A stretch of 7,507 bases of DNA from Pseudomonadota bacterium (GTDB taxonomy: Bacteria; SAR324; XYD2-FULL-50-16; JAHJRI01), in assembly GCA_022360105.1 (NCBI GenBank), contig JAKSDL010000612.1:1-7507 (forward strand), in the 5' to 3' direction. This document shows positions 1-6,657 of the stretch, one piece after another. The notes beneath the pieces are model-generated. The model did not search any database. It had not been told where the DNA came from and saw nothing but the letters and a program-made list of their open reading frames with translations. The position numbers were made by a program, and so were the translations under genes. Each line of letters starts with the position of its first letter. The first letter of the stretch is position 1.

Positions 1-351
1 CTTGCGTGGATCGTTTGATCTCCTTTCAATATAAGAATTAAGCGAATGGCGACAATTGGCAATCATCGACTTAACTTGCTCCGACTCTTCCTTTTTTCTG
101 AAATTAAACCATTTCTTTTTTGGTTCACGATACTTTAATCCTTTTAGGAAGTCGGGAGTAGCCGGAATGCTATTGATTAGTATCTCCGATTTTTCTATTA
201 GATCCCGGATGACGCTTTGGGCTAATTCCCGAGGTTTCTCGGGCGCTTGTCTTTTTACCGGCTTTTCTTCGGTGGATTCTATTTCGCCAATCAGATCGTC
301 TGATCCACCGGCCATTTCATAAAAACCCATTGCCTGTTTTTTACCTGCCAT
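1..351 (-). CDS. Hypothetical charged protein, N-terminal 117 codons (runs off left edge)
   Basis: The reverse strand is open from an ATG at 351-349 to the window edge with no stop, giving 117 codons. The protein begins MAGKKQAMGFYEMAGG. It continues with an acidic stretch (DDLIGEIESTEEK, residues 18-30), a Lys/Pro-rich linker, a predicted amphipathic helix around 42-62, and a strongly basic segment around 75-90 (GLKYREPKKKWFNF). I see no signal peptide or membrane segment, so it is probably cytoplasmic. A purine-rich ribosome site (AGGATGGAGA) lies directly upstream, and a sigma70-like promoter is at 438-466. I do not recognise a family, and the missing C-terminus may carry the diagnostic domain. 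An overlapping frame (500-291, TTG start) is less likely because it would begin upstream of that promoter. Confidence 0.65.
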   Translation of the reverse strand, partial: MAGKKQAMGFYEMAGGSDDLIGEIESTEEKPVKRQAPEKPRELAQSVIRDLIEKSEILINSIPATPDFLKGLKYREPKKKWFNFRKKEESEQVKSMIANCRHSLNSYIERRSNDPRK

Positions 352-437
352 TCTCCATCCTGGGATACAATGAGACCTTTAAATGTTACGTGGTTACGGG
401 TTGTTTGTGATGAGCTACCCAACATCTTTCTGTTTTT

Positions 438-466
438 ATAATACCTTAATCCGGGGTAGCAATCAA
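438..466 (-). promoter_or_regulatory. Sigma70-like promoter for the left-edge gene
   Basis: On the minus strand, TTGATT (466-461) and TATTAT (443-438) are separated by exactly 17 bases. They match the -35 and -10 consensus at 4/6 and 5/6 positions. Transcription would start near 431, leaving a leader of about 80 nt before the ATG at 351. This is a consensus match only. Confidence 0.5.
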
Positions 467-1032
467 TTTTCCGGTTTTTAGCCCTTTGCTTTTTATTCAA
501 ATTTCATGCTCAATAACTGGTCGTTTGCATAAACCGGTTTTGACTGCCGATTGAATACCTATCGGCCCGGGTTTGCGTTTAAAGCAATATTACTTCCAAT
601 AACATCTGCTAGAGACCAGTAATTTGAGAGTGTAATGCAAATCGTATTTTTTAACTTCAAAGGCAATATGATCGAATTGGGTGCCGATGATAATTAAGCT
701 GCTGAAGCTATTGGTTTAATAGTGCTGCTGACTGTTATTTTGAACGTTTCGGATTGCTGCTTAATCTGGTTATGGGGTATTGGGCAGGTCGCTGATCTAT
801 GCGTTAAGATTTGGTTTGAACGATATTTACCATAACATTTGTTGGCCGCAATAAATGTGGAAAAATACCGGTAACAGGGAATAAAGAGGATTTTTACATC
901 AATTAGCAATCGTCAGTTTGGTCGGAAGTATCGTCATATCTTGCACGTTACTCGAATTTACCAACTGTTTATTTTTGATAGGTCGTAGCCCGGTTAGGCT
1001 TAACACCAAACTGCAAACCAATCGATATTCTT
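467..1032. other. Intergenic region without a supportable gene
   Basis: About 565 bases lie between the left-edge promoter and the end of the EamA-type gene. A minus-strand frame at 909-694 has no ribosome site and a composition unlike a folded protein. A plus-strand frame at 698-835 (45 codons, hydrophobic then charged) follows a stop and has no ATG. I treat both as chance or debris. No tRNA cloverleaf or strong terminator is visible. The stem AGCC/GGCT at about 988-1001, downstream of the EamA-type gene, is too short to call. Confidence 0.5.
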
Positions 1033-1488
1033 TCAGCTTGCTTGTGCGACCTTTTGTCCCCATGAAAACAAGACAACAGTAACAATAGCGCAGACTACAG
1101 ATAAGGCGTGATACAAATTAAATGATTCCTTAAAAATGAAAACCCCCACGATTATTGAGGTGGTTAGAATAGCCAGTACTGCATAGATCACGTAGTAGGA
1201 GGTTCCGAATCCGGTATAGAGGAAATAAAAGCCGGCAAATGTCAAAAAGAATCCCACGCCGCTTATTAACACCCATGTTACATTACGCGACAAGTATTGG
1301 ACCGTGTTTGTGCCCGGTAGAAAGGGAATAGTCGCTAAAAAAAGAGTAATACAGGCAGCAAGGGTTAGTATCAGGAACAAGAAGGGGTTATCAGCAATTT
1401 CAGCCCGTTTTTGGCCGAAAGCAAACATAGCGTTGCCAATGGCAGAGAGACCGGCGAACACTAGAGGCAGAACAATTGTGTATTTCAT
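1033..1488 (-). CDS. EamA/DMT-superfamily small membrane protein (single 5-TM EamA unit)
   Basis: This 151-aa protein is almost entirely membrane-embedded, with five predicted transmembrane segments at about 4-24, 35-57, 71-92, 96-118 and 126-146. It has short polar loops and a short tail. Length and topology match one EamA (drug/metabolite transporter) unit; full transporters usually carry two, so this would act as a homodimer or pair with a partner. The FKES stretch before the last helix resembles the conserved Phe-x-Glu position at the end of EamA helix 4. The substrate cannot be read from the sequence. It lies on the same strand as the antiporter, about 150 bp downstream, with a hairpin between them. 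The ribosome site is weak (AGG about 12 nt upstream). SMR-type exporters are an alternative, but they are usually about 110 aa with four helices. Confidence 0.75.
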   Translation of the reverse strand: MKYTIVLPLVFAGLSAIGNAMFAFGQKRAEIADNPFLFLILTLAACITLFLATIPFLPGTNTVQYLSRNVTWVLISGVGFFLTFAGFYFLYTGFGTSYYVIYAVLAILTTSIIVGVFIFKESFNLYHALSVVCAIVTVVLFSWGQKVAQAS

Positions 1489-1557
1489 TGAATTTGGACC
1501 TGAGAATGTCGGGATTAGGCTTAACGAGTCATATTGGATGAAAAGGATACAGTCTAA

Positions 1558-1656
1558 ATGAAAGGGGGTGATCTAAAAAGACTGAGAAAGGAGATTCGAG
1601 TCTGTCACGAAGCATTCGGACAGACTCTGGATACTGCTCTTAAGGAAGCAGCATAA
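1558..1656 (+). CDS. Possible 32-aa small protein overlapping the antiporter 3' end (low confidence)
   Basis: A short plus-strand frame from ATG 1558 to TAA 1654 encodes a charged, helix-forming peptide beginning MKGGDLKRLRKEIR and ending ALKEAA. AAAAGGA lies about 10 nt upstream of the ATG. It overlaps the last codons of the antiporter on the opposite strand and spans the strong hairpin at 1598-1627. The amphipathic pattern could arise by chance in so short a frame. I see no family, so it is a candidate only. Confidence 0.15.
   Translation: MKGGDLKRLRKEIRVCHEAFGQTLDTALKEAA
1598..1627 (-). terminator. Strong 13-bp hairpin just after the antiporter stop codon
   Basis: GAGTCTGTC (1598-1606) pairs perfectly with GACAGACTC (1619-1627). 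The inner arms CGAA/TTCG extend it by 4 bp past one bulged A, closing on a 3-base loop. It begins 12 nt after the stop at 1640. On the minus strand the nearest T-rich stretch (CTTTTT) is about 20 nt beyond the stem, so it is not a textbook intrinsic terminator. It may be a partial terminator or an mRNA 3'-end stabiliser between the antiporter and the EamA-type gene. Confidence 0.55.
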
Positions 1657-3181
1657 ATGCCAATCCCATAATAATGGTTGGGATCATCGCTCCCATGGCG
1701 AGTTTTGCAGGTGAAACACCATACTTGAAATGTTCTCTAAGAATGGAAATACCCGCTGGATTCGGAGCATTGGCAATAACTGTTAATCCTCCACCTGTCA
1801 CAGCCCCGGCAATGACCGCATACTTCATTGAATCAGTTAAGGTCGGCACCAAGGTACTGAGATAGGCGATGGCAGCGTTGTCATTAAAAGCAGTCAGGAC
1901 AGTGGCACCAACCATCAGTGTGACCTCTCCCAAATTGCCCAATATAGGTGCGATCCACCAGCCCTGCAAACCTCCATGTACGACCAGACCAGCCAGGAAA
2001 GACCCGACCAGCAGTGGTGGCTTCAGGTTGGTATCGTTCTGATGATGGGCGGTTGCTCTCCTGAAACCCAGAAACATGAAAAATGCCGGAAAAAAGAGAA
2101 CAGGATAATGAGCCGTAAAAACAGTCCAAATCATCAGTAAAATGTGTATTACAGTAATCCAAACCGGTATTGGATCGTCTCTATCTTCCCAATCTACAAA
2201 CCTGCGACCCGGGGTTTTTTCGATCTTTGTTTCGTCCATCCGCTGGAATTCTTTTCGAAAAATAACAAAAAAGAGAATGTTGGAGACGAGAATACCGAGT
2301 GCGGCTTTCCACCCAAAATTCGTAAGCATAAACATTAGATCCCATTGCCAGGGGGTGGCTACCATTAAAACAGGCGGAGCTGCAAAATGAGATAATGTTC
2401 CACCGACAGAAACATTGACAAACAAAAGACCGATGGTTGCATAGGCAAATGTCGAACTCGGCTTTCTTTTATAAAACTGTTTTGACAGTAACACGGCAGA
2501 GATAGTCATGGCACCGGGCTCGGTTATAAAAGAACCAAGCAGGGGGCCAATAGTCAGAATGACAAACCACCAGGCTGCTGTGGTTCCCTGGCCTATCTTA
2601 GCTGCGTATCGCATGCAGTTTTCGGAAAACCGCTCGATAGGGCGGGTTGAAGCCAAGGTCATAATAACGACCACAAACATCGCTTCCGTGAAATTTACCT
2701 GATTCATATAAGCCAGGGTGGAACCCCAGCCAAAATTATAAGCTAAACACCAGAATACCGGAACCACCCACAATCCAAAAATAACTTCCACCTCTCCTAA
2801 AAGATAGAACAATTCAGCTCCAAAACTCACGTTATCTACAACATTTCCGTCGTAGTTGACTTCTCCCCTGTCGTTCATTTCGTTGGCTTTGCGATGTTCC
2901 TCTTCCCAGTTTTCGGCGATTCTTCGAAAGTAACCCACGCAAAAGGTGTGAATAATGGCTCCCAGAAATAAAAGGGAAACCAGCAGATTCATCGGTTGTT
3001 GTTTAATTCTGTGAAGCAGGATCTCACCAACACTTGTCAAATGAGAATCCTGATAGGCTTCCAAAGGCAGTGGGAATATCAGATCGGCGTGTCCTTTCCC
3101 TCCGGCGGCTACCAGCAACAAAGGCACAGTAAACGAAAATGCAATTAAAAGAATAATGGCGGCTATTTTTTTTCTATTCAT
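1640..3181 (-). CDS. Putative Na+/H+ antiporter of the ion-transporter (ArsB/NhaD-like) superfamily
   Basis: This 513-aa inner-membrane protein probably exchanges Na+ for H+, with a role in pH or sodium homeostasis. The N-terminus (MNRKK then about 22 hydrophobic residues) looks like a signal peptide or first helix. A soluble charged segment follows at about 85-112, then roughly ten further hydrophobic helices. Motifs typical of this superfamily are visible: ITEPGA (219-224), FNDNAA (432-437) and TGGGLTVIANAPNPAG (462-477), where paired half-helices form the transport site. It resembles the family named 'putative Na+/H+ antiporter' (I believe Pfam PF07399); ion specificity is inferred from the name. 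I chose ATG 3181 because AAGGA sits 8 nt upstream. An in-frame ATG at 3229 would add 16 polar residues before the signal-like segment and lacks a ribosome site. A hairpin follows the stop. Confidence 0.85.
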   Translation of the reverse strand: MNRKKIAAIILLIAFSFTVPLLLVAAGGKGHADLIFPLPLEAYQDSHLTSVGEILLHRIKQQPMNLLVSLLFLGAIIHTFCVGYFRRIAENWEEEHRKANEMNDRGEVNYDGNVVDNVSFGAELFYLLGEVEVIFGLWVVPVFWCLAYNFGWGSTLAYMNQVNFTEAMFVVVIMTLASTRPIERFSENCMRYAAKIGQGTTAAWWFVILTIGPLLGSFITEPGAMTISAVLLSKQFYKRKPSSTFAYATIGLLFVNVSVGGTLSHFAAPPVLMVATPWQWDLMFMLTNFGWKAALGILVSNILFFVIFRKEFQRMDETKIEKTPGRRFVDWEDRDDPIPVWITVIHILLMIWTVFTAHYPVLFFPAFFMFLGFRRATAHHQNDTNLKPPLLVGSFLAGLVVHGGLQGWWIAPILGNLGEVTLMVGATVLTAFNDNAAIAYLSTLVPTLTDSMKYAVIAGAVTGGGLTVIANAPNPAGISILREHFKYGVSPAKLAMGAMIPTIIMGLAFMLLP

Positions 3182-3189
3182 TGGGGTTT

Positions 3190-3194
3190 TCCTT
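3190..3194 (-). promoter_or_regulatory. Ribosome binding site deciding the antiporter start
   Basis: AAGGA on the minus strand is separated by 8 bases from ATG 3181-3179. The alternative ATG at 3229 has only AT-rich sequence upstream. The internal start also places the hydrophobic signal-like segment directly after MNRKK. Confidence 0.6.
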
Positions 3195-3387
3195 GTTTGC
3201 TTTTCAGATTTTAATCGTGAGCTTACCATAGTTTAACGAATGCACAAATCTTTTCTTTTGGTATCTTATAGTCCTAATCAAAATGATTCTTGCAATTGTC
3301 AACCTGCTGTTAAATTGAGTCTAGCGTGTATCCCGAAACCTTTTGTTCAATCCCGTTTTGTGAGCGTTGATTGTCTTTGATCACTTA

Positions 3388-3423
3388 AGGTCCATGAAGG
3401 TTCAATCGATCATTCATGGATCT
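3388..3423 (+). terminator. Inverted repeat, terminator-like on the plus strand
   Basis: TCCATGAA (3391-3398) pairs with TTCATGGA (3413-3420). The stem extends outward through a G·T pair and two more pairs, giving 11 bp around a 14-base loop. On the plus strand it is followed by CTGTTTTAAT. No plus-strand gene is visible just upstream, so it could equally be an operator or a leader hairpin upstream of the antiporter gene. Confidence 0.3.
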
Positions 3424-3762
3424 GTTTTAATCGGAATTTTCTCTAGGTTGAATTGGAAAGCTGAAAAGCAGAGATGTTGCGGCTTCAAAAGAAATCGATG
3501 AAATCCTCTTTTCCTCTTATCATTCAAATCAAGTGTTGCGGAATATCTTTTAACACTCTCCAGTTGCTAAACAATAAAGAAAAAGCTGGAAAAATAATGT
3601 AGTACCTGCCCTAAAGATATATTGATGGAAGCTATCATGCCCCTTCCAGCCTGTCAATATAAAACCAAATTCAATAATATTGATTAAAGTCCTAAATAGT
3701 ATTTGTCAAGATCAGGACCTTCAATTTGGATTGAACTAAATTCAATTACCGATTTAAATTCA

Positions 3763-3780
3763 TCAATTTTTAAAAATTGA
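3763..3780. repeat. 18-base perfect palindrome in an AT-rich repeat cluster
   Basis: TCAATTTTTAAAAATTGA is its own reverse complement. Nearby are TTCAAT-TTGG-ATTGAA (3720-3735) and TCAATAATATTGA (3671-3683), so similar half-sites recur in both orientations. This could be a protein-binding cluster or simple low-complexity AT DNA. Confidence 0.45.
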
Positions 3781-3887
3781 ATAAAACCTTGATTTTTTTG
3801 CCTTCGTGTACCAAAATACAGCAAAAAGGAGTTTTAAGCCCCCTTTCTATGCTATTGAAAATAAAAAGTAAATACTGATGTAATTGC

Positions 3888-4119
3888 CTAGAACCTTTCG
3901 ATACCGTTAGCTAAGAAGATCAGCTCATAACGATCAGTTATTTTCTTAATAAGGTTGCCAATAGCAAACCGGATGAAATAGTTATTGATTTCAATATCTA
4001 AACAGCGCAATCTCAGGAAGTTTCCCTGAAACGGTTGTAGATTCCAGACGGTTTCCGGCAAAAACATCTAAACCCATGTCTGCATCAAGGATAGTGAAGG
4101 TTTTACAAAACATTGACAT
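3888..4119 (-). pseudogene. Possible decayed gene: two overlapping short minus-strand frames
   Basis: Two adjacent reverse-strand frames both read like protein. Frame A (4119-3991, 42 aa) contains FTILDADMGLDVFAGNRLES. Frame B (4067-3888, 59 aa) ends in NNYFIRFAIGNLIKKITDRY plus about 14 further residues. They overlap by some 77 bases, and A stops where B's more protein-like half begins, which would fit one gene broken by a frameshift. Neither ATG has a ribosome site. I recognise no family. Chance open frames in AT-rich DNA remain a serious alternative. Confidence 0.2.
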
Positions 4120-4156
4120 CTTCAAACGAGCCAGACGGCTTTAAGAAGCTGCCTGG

Positions 4157-4465
4157 ATGAACGTTAAAAGCCAGGCAAAGCCTATTTTGATTAATTCTGA
4201 AAATAAAGGTTGTTTGAGAGTGATGCAGGGTAGTCGCAGGAATAAAAGTAAACGCAAAGGGGTGTTATATTTCAATTTTAGCAAGTTTGAAAGGCAGTTG
4301 GATAAGCTTCGTCAACAAGGGATTAATGTAATTTCTGCAGACTACACCATCAAAGAATTGAAGAAGTTTAACGGCTTTAAGTACTATTTTGAAAACTTCA
4401 CTGAGCAACAAATAAAAGCCCAGCTAACATTTTATGCTAAACAGTTTGAGGAACCTATAGAATAA
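4157..4465 (+). CDS. Hypothetical small protein
   Basis: This frame encodes 102 aa from ATG 4157, or 80 aa from an internal ATG at 4223. The N-terminal third is basic (SRRNKSKRKG). The rest alternates aromatic, charged and aliphatic residues like a compact alpha/beta or helical protein (FNFSKFERQLDKLRQQG, then a Phe/Tyr-rich C-terminal third). There is no signal peptide or membrane segment. ATG 4157 lies in the loop of a 7-bp hairpin (4150-4156 with 4171-4177) and has no clear ribosome site, so the internal start, preceded by GAGAG, may be the real one. It shares a strand with the tandem-repeat gene about 330 bp downstream, but that gene has its own candidate promoter. I recognise no family. 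It could be genuine or a fragment. Confidence 0.4.
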   Translation: MNVKSQAKPILINSENKGCLRVMQGSRRNKSKRKGVLYFNFSKFERQLDKLRQQGINVISADYTIKELKKFNGFKYYFENFTEQQIKAQLTFYAKQFEEPIE

Positions 4466-4563
4466 CCAACCACAGACAATCCGGGCTCAAACAGCAGCAG
4501 TCTGATCATTGAGCAACCAGCCTAAAATGGATAAAACAATTTCTCCGTGATGTCTTGAAAAAT

Positions 4564-4593
4564 TTGTAGATCCGTCATTTTATGGATTTACAA
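4564..4593 (+). promoter_or_regulatory. Imperfect inverted repeat overlapping the -35 box (possible operator)
   Basis: TTGTAGATCC (4564-4573) and GGATTTACAA (4584-4593) are reverse complements with one mismatch, separated by 10 bases. The right arm contains the TTTACA -35 hexamer of the promoter for the tandem-repeat gene, a common position for a repressor site. Which protein would bind is unknown. Confidence 0.35.
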
Positions 4594-4615
4594 GAATAGG
4601 TTAGAAATGTAATAT
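4587..4615 (+). promoter_or_regulatory. Sigma70-like promoter upstream of the tandem-repeat gene
   Basis: TTTACA (4587-4592) and TAATAT (4610-4615) are 17 bases apart, matching the -35 and -10 consensus at 5/6 and 4/6. Transcription would begin near 4622, leaving a leader of about 180 nt before ATG 4800. Confidence 0.4.
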
Positions 4616-4786
4616 TGATACCTGCTCGGGGGAAGGCAACCGTCTAAATGACCTGTTGCTGAGTGATCATCCGCTACTAGTCAAAGCCTTGGAATACAAA
4701 CAAATTAAATTTCTGAAGGAGTATTCCTGATACAAGCTGCAACCGGTATTTTGTATGCTCGGATCAACTGCAGAGGCGGACAAGGT

Positions 4787-4793
4787 AAAGGGA
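4787..4793 (+). promoter_or_regulatory. Ribosome binding site deciding the start of the tandem-repeat gene
   Basis: AAAGGGA lies 6 bases before ATG 4800. The in-frame ATG at 4755 has no such site, and its 15 extra residues fall outside the repeat unit. Confidence 0.5.
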
Positions 4794-4799
4794 TCGGCA

Positions 4800-5579
4800 A
4801 TGAAAAAGATGACAAAAAAAGACAGAGTAGAAAACTATCTGGATGGTCTGATGAAATCTGAAGAATTCTCGGTAGAGAATCTGATGAACATGACTGTCTA
4901 TGACCTTTTTGGAAATACTGAGTTGGATGGTATAGGAAAAACCACCCTCAGTGGTGCGTTAAACTCGTTTAAAAAAAGGTATGGTCTGAAAAAAGCTGGA
5001 AAAGGTGGCGTGATTATGCATAAGAACACTAAGAAAGAAAGGGTGGAACGGTATCTGGCTAATCTTATGAAAACAGATGATTTTACCGTTGATGATCTGA
5101 TGAACCTGACTGTGTATGATCTGTTTGGCAATGCCGAACTGGAAGGTATCGGAAAAACGACTCTTAGTAGTGGAATCAGTGCATTCAAGAAGAAATACTT
5201 GAAAATTCAATACGATGAAAAAGCCGCTGAAGCTGGTAACTTTTACGGAGCATCAGAATCTTCAGAAATAAGTGATGATGAAGAGCAACCTATTGATGAT
5301 CTGGAGACTTTCGAAAATGTGGTGATCAGTACACTTGAACGGGAGGGAGAAATGGAGAACGGAAGCGGTTCATCAGAAAACAAAGGGTTAACAGACAACC
5401 TTAATGCCAATGAGATCGATACGCTCAAAAGCATGATAAAACACTTTAAAGACGGTCAAATTGACGATGAGACAAACAGTGCCAGCATGGAGCTATCCGA
5501 GCTTAAAAGAGCGCTGAAACACTTTGGAATCGAATACAAAACTATCATTTCCCAATACCGCAAAAACGTTGAAAACTAA
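4800..5579 (+). CDS. Tandem-repeat protein of unknown function (two 57-aa repeats, acidic linker, helical C-terminal domain)
   Basis: From ATG 4800 this is a 259-aa soluble protein. Residues 5-61 and 77-133 form two repeats, identical at 38 of 57 positions by my count and spaced 72 residues apart. Each begins TKK(D/E)RVE, passes through TVYDLFGN (identical in both) and GIGKTTLS, and ends in a basic FKK(R/K)Y. A strongly acidic, Ser/Glu/Asp-rich linker (about 138-198) follows. The C-terminal domain of about 60 residues is charged and helical, with ELKRALKHFGIEYK. Helical pattern, basic repeats and acidic linker suggest a DNA- or protein-binding adaptor, but this is inference. GIGKTT mimics a P-loop, yet no NTPase fold can fit. 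An ATG at 4755 would add 15 aa but has no ribosome site. The gene converges on the PII gene, separated by a hairpin. I recognise no family. Confidence 0.75.
   Translation: MKKMTKKDRVENYLDGLMKSEEFSVENLMNMTVYDLFGNTELDGIGKTTLSGALNSFKKRYGLKKAGKGGVIMHKNTKKERVERYLANLMKTDDFTVDDLMNLTVYDLFGNAELEGIGKTTLSSGISAFKKKYLKIQYDEKAAEAGNFYGASESSEISDDEEQPIDDLETFENVVISTLEREGEMENGSGSSENKGLTDNLNANEIDTLKSMIKHFKDGQIDDETNSASMELSELKRALKHFGIEYKTIISQYRKNVEN
4812..4982 (+). repeat. Coding repeat unit 1 of the tandem-repeat protein
   Basis: This 171-base segment encodes the first 57-residue module, from TKKDRVE to FKKRY. The start-to-start distance to the second copy is 216 bases (72 codons). The copies have diverged by mostly conservative changes (Asp/Glu, Ser/Thr, Lys/Arg), which suggests an old duplication under selection. 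Confidence 0.8.
5028..5198 (+). repeat. Coding repeat unit 2 of the tandem-repeat protein
   Basis: This second 57-residue module runs from TKKERVE to FKKKY. Its central TVYDLFGN and GIGKTTLS blocks are identical to those of unit 1. Differences concentrate in the first helix and just before the basic end. Confidence 0.8.
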
Positions 5580-5595
5580 TATTTTGCCTTATTCA

Positions 5596-5617
5596 AGGGT
5601 ATGCCCGGACATACCCT
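5596..5617 (+). terminator. Hairpin between convergent genes, probable terminator
   Basis: AGGGTATG (5596-5603) and CATACCCT (5610-5617) form a perfect 8-bp stem with a 6-base loop. It starts 17 bases after the tandem-repeat stop and is followed by GCTTTCTT on the plus strand. It ends 6 bases before the distal PII stop on the other strand. The tail is more T-rich on the plus side, so it best serves the plus-strand gene and may also stop minus-strand transcripts. Confidence 0.6.
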
Positions 5618-5623
5618 GCTTTC

Positions 5624-6644
<1,021 letters not shown>

Positions 6645-6657
6645 TTAATAGATAGTT

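Larger units (their letters stand above)
3230..4156. other. Long AT-rich intergenic region with inverted repeats
   Basis: More than 900 bases separate the divergent antiporter and plus-strand ORFs, with no clearly supported gene. It contains an 11-bp inverted repeat (3388-3423), a cluster of TTCAAT/ATTGAA words with palindromes (3670-3859), and two short overlapping minus-strand frames (3888-4119). The composition is markedly AT-rich around 3650-3880, consistent with regulatory DNA or an old insertion or decay site. Confidence 0.5.
4466..4754 (+). other. Leader/intergenic region with a promoter and a fragmentary frame
   Basis: The stretch holds a promoter-like pair at 4587-4615 and an inverted repeat overlapping it. 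It also has an in-frame run from 4605 to a stop at 4728-4730 whose end (HPLLVKALEYKQIKFLKEYS) looks protein-like but lacks a start codon. GGGGGAAGG at 4628-4636 is purine-rich but is followed only by a four-codon frame (ATG 4648). I read this as an untranslated leader or remnant of a lost gene. Confidence 0.35.

Noticed and set aside
291..500. Minus-strand 69-codon frame with a TTG start
   Set aside because: No ribosome site, starts upstream of the predicted promoter, and overlaps the better-supported left-edge frame.
694..909. Minus-strand 71-codon frame
   Set aside because: No ribosome site, no coherent protein composition, and no neighbouring operon context.
988..1001. tRNA-like or terminator-like AGCC/GGCT stem after the EamA-type gene
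   Set aside because: Only four base pairs, no T-loop consensus and no T-tract.
1884..2702. Several open frames inside the antiporter on both strands
   Set aside because: They are shadows of the antiporter frame, rich in improbable residue runs and without ribosome sites.
3265..3302. Possible antiporter promoter (TTGACA at 3302-3297, TATAAG at 3270-3265, minus strand)
   Set aside because: The two hexamers are 26 bases apart; the alternative TTGCAA gives 19. Too far from the usual 17 to call.
4898..5434. Minus-strand frames opposite the tandem-repeat gene
   Set aside because: Their apparent internal repeat is only the reverse complement of the plus-strand coding repeats.
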